Of a stretch of DNA of 14,311 nt, positions 1 to 9,061 are shown in pieces (within the stretch, counting starts at the first letter, position 1; every line of letters starts with the position of its first letter). The notes below the pieces were generated by a model, which saw only the letters and a program-made list of their open reading frames with translations, did no database searches and was not told the DNA's origin. This DNA comes from Allomyces macrogynus ATCC 38327 (Eukaryota; Blastocladiomycota; Blastocladiomycetes; Blastocladiales; Blastocladiaceae). The position numbers and the translations under genes were made by a program. Location: contig GG745334.1 of the NCBI GenBank assembly GCA_000151295.1, forward strand, positions 1,658,499 through 1,672,809, read 5' to 3'.

Positions 1-183
1 CGACGCTCTTGCAGCAAACACGAACCTAGCCGCCCTGGCCCCGCGCCACGAGCACGCGCACCAGAGACTATCGTCCAAAGTGGCCGCCTGAGCGCATTCA
101 CGAGGCGGTCTGGTCTGCCATCTTCCACGCTTCACATCATCAACAACCAGCCCCAACCAACAACCGCAGCAAGCACCACCACG

Positions 184-1849
184 ATGCTGCTGGCGCTCGC
201 GCTCGCCGCCACCTACCTCTACGACGGCGCGCGCGCCTCGCTCGTGACGGCCACGCACTGGCTGGCCCCACCCAAGCGCCGCCGCAGACGCGCGCGCCAG
301 TACGCGCTCTTTGCCGTGCGCCGCCTACCCGCACCGGGCTCGCAGCTCGTGCCCGTACCAGGCCCACCAGGACGCTTGCGCCGGCTCGCGACGCGCGCTC
401 TGGGGCCCTACCTCGTGCCGGTCCTTGCGCTCGTCCCATCGGCCGTGGTAGGGGGCGGTTCTGCGCGTCTTGGCGACGAGAATAGACCTCTCCCGTTCCC
501 TGCACCGTCGCTGACGCGCCGCGTTATCGCATGGGCGATTGATTCGGCGATTGTCGCCGCACTCGCGTCGCAGGCGCGCCGGATACCGGTCCCGGGCAAC
601 CGCAACACCGTCGCTGGGATCCTGTGGCTAGGTCCGTCGATACCTACCGTCCTCACGTATCGATGCACAACCACGCTGCATGCTGACCAACGTACTTCTC
701 AACATTTAGGCCGCGACCTCTGGCTCTCCCCGTTCGGGCCTGCCCTCACCCGGCCGCCTCCTGACACGCCAGGTCGTCCTCTCCCCGGCGCTCGCGCGCC
801 ACATCAACCGCCACTTTGCGCCCGACGCGGCAGACTTGGGCCCGCTCGACCCGGCCGCCGACGCGCAAACCGCCGCGTTTTGGCATCACCAGCAGGCTGC
901 GGTCGCCGAAAATCTGGACCATGACGCCGATGCCCTCGCACTCGTTGCGCACCAGAGCCTGCGTGTCGCGCTCGGCGCGCTCGGCCCGCTCGCGACCCTC
1001 GTCTGGGCCGCGTCCTCGATCGCCGCGTGGCTTGCGGCACCCAACGGGCAGTGGGACGGACGCACTCCGTGGGACCGCGCGTGCGGCGTGCAAGTCGTCG
1101 ACCTGAGCGTCGCCAACGCATGGGCCACGTCGGGGGTCGTCCCCGGGCGGCCCATGGCCGTGGAGATGATCGACGAACCCACCGCGACCGTAAGCAGCAG
1201 CCAACAACGCACCCTGCCGGACCCCACCACTAGCACCACCACTCTTCGAACGGGATACGACGCCGACGCGACCGCCATGTCCCCCCTCGGCGCGGACCTC
1301 GAGAGCCCGACCCCACCTTTGCTCTTCGAACACGACCACGACGACCTTCCCTCCCCGGACGACCCGAACGCGCGGTTCGCGTTTGGGCCCGAAGCGCTCT
1401 TTTCCACGGCCTATGCCGCGACCGCTGGCCGGCACCACCACCACCACGACCTCGACGACGATCTCGACGACGAGGATGACGAGGATGACGATGACGCGCC
1501 GCTCCTCTCGTCCCCGCTCGCCGACGACGGGATTTCACCCCCACCCCCGGCGCCGATCCGCGACTCGTTTTTCGGCGGCAGTGGGACGCGCGCGTTTTTC
1601 CCCGAGGACAGTCCCGTGTCGTCGCCACCGGCAGGCGAGGACGTGCTGGGCGCGTCGTGGACGACCACGTCCCCGCCGCTCGTGGCGGGTGCGGTGGTCA
1701 CGCGCACGCCACCGACGGGCGCTGAGGGCGATTTTGAGGTGCTGTCCCGGAACACGTCGCCGTTCCGGTACGTGTTGCCGCCATCAGCGGTGCCGATGCA
1801 GGCGGGCGGTGCGGAGCAGCAGACGGTGGCGAGACCGCGGTCGCCGTGA
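184..1849 (+). CDS. Putative RDD-like multi-pass membrane protein with His/Asp-rich tail
   Basis: Two open frames join across one intron. Exon 1 starts at ATG 184 in an A-rich Kozak context and runs to about 648. Exon 2 runs 710-1849 (stop TGA 1847-1849), giving about 534 residues. The acceptor TAG at 707-709 follows a CTGAC branch-like site at 682-686. The donor is uncertain: GT at 649, 610 or 589 keeps frame, while the better-looking GTATCG at 657 does not. Hydrophobic segments lie at residues 1-13, about 75-90, 113-130 and 140-156, with another encoded near 970-1040. The helix RRVIAWAID (R113, D120) and the later DGRTPWDRACGVQVVD (1055-1102) resemble the Arg/Asp signatures of RDD-family membrane proteins; that assignment is my inference. 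The C-terminal third is low complexity, Pro/Ser/Thr-rich, with five His codons (1433-1447) followed by a long Asp/Glu run. Coding status is likely; function is unproven. Confidence 0.55.
1433..1497 (+). repeat. His5 plus Asp/Glu codon run in the membrane protein tail
   Basis: Five consecutive CAC codons (1433-1447) are followed by a GAC/GAT/GAG-rich stretch encoding an almost purely acidic segment. It is in frame with the upstream gene and lies in its presumed soluble tail. Such a tract could bind divalent metal ions, or it could simply be trinucleotide expansion. Confidence 0.75.
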
Positions 1850-2737
1850 GGATGTGGGTGAAGAGAGGATGTTACTTTTGTGTTGGGAACGGATTTGTGT
1901 GTATTTACCCTGTTGCTTTTCATGGACCTTGAAGTGATTCTCTTTGGGTTGACAGAACGTTGCGCCCCTCCTCCACGCCGGAAGAGGAGCTCAGGGCACG
2001 ACAGGTGCCCGTCCTCAATGCGGGTCACGCTGTCCACGTCCTCTCGACCATCCGGCCAGTCTGCACGCAGTCGCTGGCGTCTCGATCGAGTCGGTCGCAG
2101 CTTTGAACACGACGCGAAGTGTTCGCCGATCTGTGATGCAAACGAGGCGCTTCTGAGCTTTGGAGAGAAGTGATGAATATGGTGACAAATTTAACTAGAG
2201 GGAGGCAGAAATGCACACAAACTCGCGATTCTAAACCTGGAGGCCGACGAAGTCGATGCTGGAAGTGCATTTTCAAAGAGGCAATTCTGACATTCGTCGT
2301 CGTATACTTGCGTATTTCTCCACCTTCTTTGCTCGTTTTCCCTCTCCCGTCTCCCAGCCATCCATGGATCAAAAGCATTTACCTTTGCTCTTTTCCTTTA
2401 TCACTGGAGGTATGGAACGCGTGTCATCCACACGACAGCATTATGCTGGCCTGCTCACTCACGATGGGATCCTCCTCCATTTCGCACCGGAAGGACGCTG
2501 CTAATTTCTTTTCCTTTTCCAACAGCAGGGCAACGCGGAGGGTTCCTGGACCGGACCCCCAACGTTGCACTGGCTGATCCAAATGTTCTGCCATGATCAT
2601 GACAGGGGCCCAGAGAATTTGTTCCGGACATGACATGTAGTAAAGAGCACTACGATTTTCCCGGACGCTTTGCGCGTCCTCTCCACCCATTTCCCCATCA
2701 GCGCGGCCGCATCCGCGTCCCGGCGCCGGCCGCACAC
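1850..2737. other. Convergent intergenic region, no gene recognised
   Basis: This stretch separates the stop of the + strand membrane protein from the stop of the - strand thioesterase. It is visibly less GC-rich than the flanking exons. Open frames here lack the G/C-ending codon bias of the real genes and show no recognisable motif. It presumably holds the two 3' UTRs. I see no RNA gene or repeat in it. Confidence 0.6.
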
Positions 2738-4462
2738 TCACCACTGGTCGAGCAACGCCGACTGATTCTCGCGCGCCATCTCGCACCCCGTCTCCAACGC
2801 CGCTTCCCATCCAGGTACAGCATCGACTCCTCGTAGGTGCGCGGCATGATCGTCGGCACGTCGCCGTCCTTGGCGCCAGCACCAAACGTGAGCATGAATG
2901 TGTTGGTCGTATCGCGCTGACCCGTGGCCGGGTCGACAACATCGGCCGTGACCTGCACCTGGAAACTGCGCGCGCGCGAGTAGACGACTTTCGCGGTGAA
3001 ATGCAGGATCGACCCGATCGGCACGGGTTTGCGGAAAGTGATGTCGTCCATGGCCAGGAACCGCGGGTGGCCGCGCGAGTAGACGGATGCGGCGAGGAAG
3101 GCAAGTTCAAACGCTTGTTTCATGAGAATGCCGCCGAAGACGTTGCCGTGGATGTTGCGGTCCTAGATTGGGGGCGTGAGGTGGTGGTCGCGAGTCGACG
3201 GCCAGGTCACGGGTAACAACAAGCGAACCTGCGGCTGCGTGAGGTGCGCCGACTGCAGCGTCGTCTCGCTGAGCCACTTGACGTTGGCCGGCGGGTTGGT
3301 CGCCGAGTACTGGCGCGACTTGAGCCACAGGTCGTGGATCACGAGACGCTCCTCGGGTGTCGGCGGCTGCTTGAACAGCGACGTGGTCGCGGCCAGCTTT
3401 TTGCGTGAGCGCAACTCTGGTACACTGGGGGGTCAGTTTCGCCTATTTCACGCCAAAATCAGGCGTGGCCCATACCCGCGCCCATCGAATACAACCGCCG
3501 CTCCTCGTCGGTATCCAGGACGAGCGGGTTCACCTGCACTGCCTTGTTCGTGAGCGGGTCACGCGCGACCATCGTGAACTTGGCCTTCAAAATCGGGTCG
3601 GCCGGCGCCTGCGACTCAGGGTCGAGCGCCTCCACATTGACCGTGATTTCCATCGACGAGGAACCGACGTAGGTAACCATGCCGGAAACTTGCATATCGC
3701 GGTCGAGCGACGCCGGGCGCAGCAGGTCAAGCCGGTCGACGCTGGCTGTCACAATGGTGAGCGGTGGGGTCTCGGGTGTGCCATCGTCACAGTGCGTGTA
3801 GGAGATGGACCCGGCAAGCGCATCCAAATCCTCGAGCAGCTAGAGAGGGACGAACGGTCGGTCAGCGTGAAGGGCTGGTAAACGGCGCGACTGTGCGGCG
3901 TCAGTACCTTGGCAATGCGAAGCCCACCCTAGTGCACCATGGCCTGCGTTAACGTCTTGGCCAGTCCCTCCCGCGTCAGAAACAAGCACAAAAATACCCA
4001 ATAATTGCAATACTCTTCTTTCACGTGTGGGTTCGACCGGAACGGCAGCACTTCGCGGATATACGAATCCTTCATGCGCTTGAGCACCAAGTGCCGTGGA
4101 GCCGATGCGGCCACCGCGGCCGTGTCGCCGCCTGTCGCCTCGAGCACCTTCTTGTATTCCTCATTGTTCTTGTCGTACCGGTCGAGCCACAGTCGCGACG
4201 TCAGGCTCGTGCGGTGCGGCAGAACCGAGTACTGCTTGCGCGCCGCAGTTGACGCGTCGGCCGCGTCGGCTGCAGATTGATCCGCGGCGGCAAACGGCGT
4301 GCCAATCTTGTAGGGGTTCTTGGTGTCGGGCGCGGGTGTGGCATCGTCGGACAGAGCGCGAATCGCCAGCAAAGCGGCCGGATCGGTGACGCGTCGGCGC
4401 ACGGCCGGGTGGCGCGCAGCGGCCACAGACGCGGCGCGCGCGGCAGCGAGCAGGGTGGACAT
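2738..4462 (-). CDS. ACOT9: Mitochondrial acyl-CoA thioesterase, double hot-dog (ACOT9 type)
   Basis: Hydrolyses acyl-CoA to free acid and CoA, by family knowledge. Five exons on the minus strand: 4462-3998, 3928-3908 (21 nt), 3839-3476, 3416-3229, 3162-2738. Introns are 69, 68, 59 and 66 nt with GT donors and TAG or CAG acceptors. About 487 residues, close to other fungal members. The N-terminus MSTLLAAARAASVAAARHPA is Ala/Arg-rich without acids, a good mitochondrial presequence. First hot-dog: GGLRIAK-LLEDLDALAG and VNPLV. Second: PQ-DRNIHGNVFGGILMKQAFELA, MDDITFRKPVPIGSIL and the terminal signature YEESMLYLDGKRR. After KRR the frame runs into an Arg-rich reading; one extra base near 2797 would restore LETGCEMARENQSALLDQW and a stop at 2740-2738. 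The upstream region is shared with a divergent gene. Confidence 0.92.
3908..3928 (-). other. 21-nt microexon (exon 2) of the thioesterase gene
   Basis: The minus-strand segment encodes exactly seven codons, GGLRIAK, between an intron ending in TAG (3931-3929) and one starting GTACTG (3907-3902). It is needed to restore the conserved start of the first hot-dog domain, EYCNYW-GGLRIAK-LLEDLDALAG. Both joints are phase 0, so skipping it would remove seven residues without changing frame. Confidence 0.88.
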
Positions 4463-4770
4463 GATGCAGAGAGCGTTGATCTTGCAGCTGGTCCAACAAA
4501 TCGAGAGCTTGTTGATGGTGACAACGGTTCTTGGAGAGAGCGGTTGGGCTCGACCCCAAACTGCTCGACCATCGCGACGCGCGCGTGGCTGGGTTGAGCG
4601 GGGTTGGATCTGGGGCCTGGCTGTCAGCGCGCATCCAGTTTCCGTCGCAACAGAGGCATGCGACGCTTCGCTGTTCTGCCGGCGGCAAGTGTGGCGCGCG
4701 CGGGGGGATGCCTAACCTGTCGCCACACCGGCCTGATTTCTCAGCACAAAGCGGCGCACCAGCGTCCGTC

Positions 4771-4784
4771 AACGGCGCGCCGTT
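4771..4784. promoter_or_regulatory. 14-bp palindrome in the divergent promoter
   Basis: AACGGCGCGCCGTT is its own reverse complement and sits roughly midway between the two divergent start codons. It could be a dimeric transcription-factor site. In such GC-rich DNA a chance palindrome remains possible. Confidence 0.35.
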
Positions 4785-4936
4785 TGGCGCCATCGTTTCC
4801 GACCGCGACGCGCACGGCAAATTAGCGGCTCGCGTAATCGCACCGTTCGCCTCTTTCGGTGCTGATCATCCAAGCTCGTTTTGCCTTCTTGTGCTCGTGC
4901 CGCTCGCCGTCGCCGCCAGCCCTCAGCTGCCGCTCT

Positions 4937-4943
4937 TATATAA
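4937..4943 (+). promoter_or_regulatory. TATA box of FSP1-like copy A
   Basis: TATATAA lies about 100 nt upstream of the ATG at 5040, followed by a C/A-rich probable 5' UTR. The spacing is normal for a eukaryotic core promoter. Confidence 0.65.
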
Positions 4944-5039
4944 CCGACACTTCCCTAGCGGCAAGCCCAACACTTCATTCAACACCCTTTCCCAACACGA
5001 CCTAAGCGCGTCTTGCACGACCTGCATCCACAACCAACC

Positions 5040-6573
5040 ATGTCGACTGACGCCACGACCAACACCAAGCCGGCCAACCGCAAGCCGAGCCTCATGAAGC
5101 GCCTGAGCAAGTCGTTCTCGCGGTCTGGCTCGTCGCTGCCGCACGTTGGCCCGCTGCGCATCGCCGTGTACGTACATCCGACCATATGCACTCTTGCCCC
5201 CCCTCCAGAACCTATTCTCATCGTTGACCTCCACCGTCGTACAGTCTCGGTGCTGGCCCTGGCGGCATCAAGGCCTTCCAAGGACTCGCCAAATCCCTTG
5301 CCTCGCACCCATCCCCCGTCGACCTCGTTCTCGTATCCGACCGCGACTACTACTTCAACACCGTCTCCACGCCACGCGCCCTCGTCGACCCGACCGGCAC
5401 GCCCGTGACCAAGCTCATCTACCCGCTGCGCCAACTGCTCACCGACGGGTCCAAGAACTCGAACCTGACCAAGCGCGTGCTTGTCGGCCGCGTCGAGTCG
5501 GCGGGGACGGATCGCCGCGTTAAGGTGATCCCGTCAGCCGAGCGCAACACGGTCGAGTGGATTCCGTCGGCGTTGCCAGGCGCCGACGACGGCTCGTTTG
5601 TCGTCGATTACCTTGTGGTCGCGCTCGGCAGCCACACGGCGTTCCCTTCCAAGGTGCCCGTTGGTGGCATTGAGTCGGCCAAACTCGTCGAGCAGTTCAC
5701 GGGCGCGGCGACGAAGCTTGCCGACGAGAGGACGCACCGCGTCGTCGTGATTGGCGGCGGCCTGGTCGGGATTGAAACGGCAGCAGAGATCAAGACGGGT
5801 GCGTGATTCACATTGCTCCCGCACGGCATCTTCTTCGCGCGGTTCCTCATTCGAGTGTTCTCCACCACCTAGCCTACCCGACCAAGGACGTGACTATCGT
5901 CGCGCCCGAACTCCTGCCCGGCTACCCTGCGCCGTTTGTCAAGCAAGCGCGGTCGGTCCTCGCGCGCAAATCCATCGCCATCATCGACCACGTGCGCGTC
6001 AACAACGCGCCCGCGCTTCTCGCACCCGCCAACACCCCGATTTTCCGCCCCGTCTTCGTCCCCGATTTCGCCGTCCCGCTCACGTCCACCGACCCCGCCG
6101 CTTCCGCACCCGCATCGGTCCCGGCCGACGCCGTCTTTGTCGCGACGGGCGTTGCGCCCAACTCGGCGCCGCTCGACCCGCAAGCATGGCCCGTCACCGA
6201 CCGCGGGTACCTGCGCGTGACGCCCGATTTGGCTGTGGAGGGTGTTGCGGGCGTCTTTGCGGTGGGGGATATTATCGAGTTCCCGGGCAAGGACCGCGTC
6301 GGAAAGCTGGCGTTCCTCGCGGGCGAGCAGAGCAAGGCAGCGGTCGCCAATATCGTGCGTGCCGTGCATGGCGAGTCGCTCAAGGCGTGGAAGGTGCCGC
6401 CGTTCACTGCCGTGACGGCGCTCGGACGGGATGCGGGCATTGGTTTCTTGCCGGGGATTGGCACGAAGCTTGGCGTTGGCGCGGCGGTGGCCAAGAAGTT
6501 GAAGGGCAAGGACGGCGGTGTCGGGCTCGTGGATTTCCTCAAGGAGTCGTTGCCCGTGCCGGCGAGCGCATGA
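5040..6573 (+). CDS. AIFM2: FSP1/AMID-like FAD-dependent NAD(P)H oxidoreductase, copy A
   Basis: Three exons, 5040-5167, 5245-5798 and 5873-6573, with introns of 77 nt (GTACGT...CAG) and 74 nt (GTGCGT...TAG), give 460 residues. The start is the first ATG after a TATA box. FAD-binding motif LGAGPGG spans residues 44-50, the NAD(P)H-binding GGGLVGIE 213-220, and the second FAD contact GVFAVGD ends at D360. The segment GIETAAEIKTAYPTKDVTIV matches the AIFM2/FSP1 branch of the pyridine nucleotide-disulphide oxidoreductases, which reduce quinones at membranes in animals; the substrate here is inferred. The first 35 residues are basic and Ser-rich (KPSLMKRLSKSFSRSGSSL), possibly a membrane- or mitochondrion-directing segment, and are absent from copy B. 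No obvious transmembrane helix is present. It is divergent from the thioesterase gene. Confidence 0.93.
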
Positions 6574-6840
6574 AGAGAACGAGAGTGGGACGAAAAGTGA
6601 ACAATCATCAATAGAGAAGTCAACCATTTTGTATCACCATCTGCCCACTCGTGTGCCATTTCCACCAATCCACGAGTAGACCGTTCACAACCCAGAGCCA
6701 CGACCATGCTCCAACCCCGTGCGTCCTGTTGGCTTCTTAGAATAGAGGCCTGGCTGGACCGCGACAATTTCGGAGTCAATATTCCCAGTACTGGCTGAGC
6801 TCAGTGGGCCGGGTGTGCCTTCGTCACCATGTAGAGACGA

Positions 6841-7518
6841 GGTTTATTAGCGAACTCCTTGATGCCGCAGTGCGACAAGTTTGCCGTTCGATTCAGCCTC
6901 GGATTGAGCGCCCTCCACGACGCCTCAGACACCCCCTCAATCGACCTCATCCAGCTCGATTGACATGTACCCTAGAACCAGTTGTGCAGCACATTCTCCT
7001 CGATCGAGTAAGAGCCATGGTGGATTGGCAAAACCATGCTGCCATTTGTGCCTGCCGTCACATCAATTACCAGCCAGACCCAACCTGTGCAAACTTGTAG
7101 CGTTGCTTCGTCGCGACAAGCTGCAAGTAAAACAGCGTGCATGCGATTTTGATGCTCATTTCCGCGCGCGAATGCCAGTCCACCGCGGCAATTGGCCGAT
7201 CCGATGCACACGCACCGACCAATTGCACATCACTCACCTCTTCCGTATCGCCGTGGGGCCCCAAGACTTTTACTGGGTCCAATTCTCTGGCGCAGTGCCC
7301 TTCGACATCCGAAAACTGGTCGCGCAGCCTCGCGGTACCCGAATCCGGATTGCTCTGCCTGCGCGGAACGCTTCCAGCACGGTGTCAACGGTTTCGTTCC
7401 TTCATCTCCGTTTCCGGAGAGCTCAATGTGCTGTTGGCGCTCTTGCAGTTGGTCTGGTCAACCTTAAGTCTACCCTGACGCGTGCCCCCAACCTTGCGCT
7501 CGTTCTCGTTATTTATAT
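6841..7518 (-). other. Possible minus-strand transcription unit or gene relic
   Basis: Read on the minus strand, this holds gene-like signals in plausible order: a TATAAATA box (about 7518-7510), a strong donor GTGAGT just after GAAGAG (about 7238), a pyrimidine-rich acceptor TTTTACTTGCAG about 110 nt later, an open frame ending at the TAG around 6974, and AATAAA near 6841. The exon after the acceptor can read QVCTGWVWLVIDVTAG through to a C-terminus HNWF. I could not join it in frame to a convincing first exon with an ATG, and codon use is unlike the neighbouring genes. A non-coding RNA, a decayed gene or chance are all possible. Confidence 0.22.
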
Positions 7519-8306
7519 TCATTCTTTCTGTATATCCCTGCCCTCCCCACTTTCTCCACCTTTGTGCGTTAATGAAGAGGATCGCTTGGTGATACGTATC
7601 GATGCGGTTGCTCACATCGTGCGGCACATGTTCGATCCAATCCAAAAACGGCCGCAACGCGCTTGCGGCTTGGATCCGCGCATGTGACTATTAGGCCATT
7701 TAGTGCCCGCTCATGCGCAAACGTTGGTAGGCAAGCAAATAACTATCGCCGAGACTCGAGTGACCAGCACTGTCGTGGCGGACGAGATGCAACACCGTGA
7801 AGGGCATCAGAGCCATTCTGGTCGCGGCTTGAATGCGGTTCATAGTTTGCTGGAGCTGGACTTGGCGGCGGCGGTGCTGGTAGTCATGCTGGGTGGGCGA
7901 TGGTCAGCGCTTGAAACGACGATCGTTGTGCTGTCTTTGACGAAGTACGAAAACGTTTGCATGGGTAACAAGTAACTTTGAAGGACCCATTGAAGTGGCG
8001 ACGCGTCAAACTGGCACTGTTACTGTGCATGCTGCGGATGAGCAAGAACAAGGTTTCGAACGAGAGAAGACTATGAGAGGACCGCAGCTATGGCGTGGGA
8101 GAGTCACGAATGAGGCCCGGCCGCTGGATCGCCGAGTGGTCGAGAAACAAATGAACAACAGGGACACCATTGAGAACCTTGGATCTTTCATAAGAAATGG
8201 CAGGAAGCGCTTCCCACGCCGCCGCGAATTATGCAGTTTGGTCAACGCGCAGGAGACGAGTGTGCTCTACCCGCTGCCGCGTTGTGGTTGATGGATGGTG
8301 ATTTTC

Positions 8307-8318
8307 ACAAGCGCTTGT
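8307..8318. promoter_or_regulatory. 12-bp palindrome upstream of FSP1-like copy B
   Basis: ACAAGCGCTTGT is a perfect 12-bp palindrome about 750 nt upstream of the copy B start. It is followed by two similar stretches, GCTCACTTTCGCCC and GGTCACTTTCACAT, within the next 75 nt. This may be a regulator-binding cluster; there is no direct evidence. Confidence 0.25.
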
Positions 8319-8512
8319 CAGCAGCGAGCCAAATGTGATTTCGCTCACTTTCGCCCATGGCTCAGTTGCGGTCACTTTCACATTCCCATCGTCCTCCGCC
8401 GTCACGCCTAGAACATAAACCGCGTCGCAATTAACCATAAAGACTGCTCGATGCTCGACGCTCGAAGCTCAACCGCAGCGTCCCTCAACTTGATCGCTCG
8501 AATTTTGCCGCC

Positions 8513-8544
8513 CACCCATCTCCACGCGCACCCACCTCCACGCG
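8513..8544 (+). repeat. Tandem repeat, 2 x 16 bp
   Basis: CACCCATCTCCACGCG is followed directly by CACCCACCTCCACGCG, differing at one base. It lies in the upstream region of copy B, just after a run of GCTCGA-like units (about 8447-8470) and before a C/T-rich tract (about 8594-8650) typical of fungal promoters. Confidence 0.6.
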
Positions 8545-9061
8545 CTCGCCCGCCACTCACGGCCCGCTTGTCTTTCAAGTTGCGAGTTCTTCGTGTGTCT
8601 CTTTTCTTCTTCTCTTAGTTCTTTCTCTCCGTCTTCTTCCGCGACCCAAGCTCCTCCACTGAGTAGCTTTGCACTTACGCTGGATGCGCCAGCAATTTTG
8701 CAGATCCTCGCTTGGCCACGATATCATGATCTCCATAGCAGCAGTGCGTATTATCTCGCCATTAGCGTTGTTCATCGTGCCGGGACCGGCGCGAGCAACT
8801 GTCGTGTGTAACGCTGACCGTCACGTTTCGTTCAATCAGCGGCTCGCGTTCGCGCAAGGGGGCAGATATGCCCACGGTATTCCGGTCAATTTGGCCCTCC
8901 CTTTGCTGCATCGGCACTCTGCTCCGCGTCGCTCTCTCCTGCGTAACCTTGCGCCCTCGTACCATGTTACTCCCACGGCCGCAATCGGCACATCCATTTC
9001 CAAGCAAGCGGACCGCCTCCCCACTTTCACCGACCATCCGATCGCGTCCCTTCCGCGCGCC

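Larger units (their letters stand above)
4463..5039. promoter_or_regulatory. Divergent promoter region, thioesterase / FSP1-like copy A
   Basis: This 577-nt stretch lies between two start codons pointing outward, so it must carry the 5' UTRs and promoters of both genes. Visible elements are a TATA box for the + strand gene (4937-4943), a 14-bp perfect palindrome (4771-4784) and an overlapping TTTGGCGC (4783-4790) matching the E2F/DP consensus TTTSSCGC. No TATA box is evident for the minus-strand gene. Open frames across it lack homology that I can recognise. Confidence 0.7.
6574..9061. other. Long spacer between the FSP1-like paralogues, no secure gene
   Basis: Nearly 2.5 kb that is less GC-rich than the flanking genes. 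Several open frames of 70-240 codons exist on both strands, but none shows the G/C-ending codon bias or motifs of the real genes. The left end carries the 3' UTR of copy A and the right end the promoter and 5' UTR of copy B. A weak minus-strand transcription unit may lie at about 6840-7520 (separate entry). No terminal inverted repeats, transposase motifs or tRNA-like T-arms were found by eye. Confidence 0.6.

Noticed and set aside
746..1447. 233-codon minus-strand frame opposite the membrane protein
   Set aside because: High GC content makes antisense frames long; the plus-strand reading has hydrophobic helices and a better codon pattern.
1433..1447. His5 run as an engineered tag
   Set aside because: Only five codons, internal to the protein and embedded in natural low-complexity sequence with no vector context.
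1411..2037. Long minus-strand open frame over the tail of the first gene
   Set aside because: It is antisense to the acidic/His-rich codons (poly-Ser and poly-Trp runs appear) and extends into AT-richer DNA; no domain is seen.
2424..2740. Open minus-strand frame downstream of the thioesterase as an alternative C-terminus
   Set aside because: It is in a third frame, crosses AT-rich DNA and shows no family similarity; the one-base frameshift model ends sooner and fits better.
5869..6779. Two long minus-strand open frames opposite FSP1-like copy A
   Set aside because: They lie opposite exon 3, whose plus-strand protein carries conserved motifs; the antisense products have no recognisable domain.
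6885..6915. GTTCGATTC resembling a tRNA T-loop
   Set aside because: No matching acceptor, D or anticodon arms could be folded around it by eye.
6965..7687. 240-codon plus-strand open frame in the paralogue spacer
   Set aside because: No motif, irregular composition and no G/C-ending codon bias; it is likely open by chance.
6574..9061. Spacer as a transposon insertion
   Set aside because: No terminal inverted repeats, target-site duplication or transposase motifs were found on either strand.
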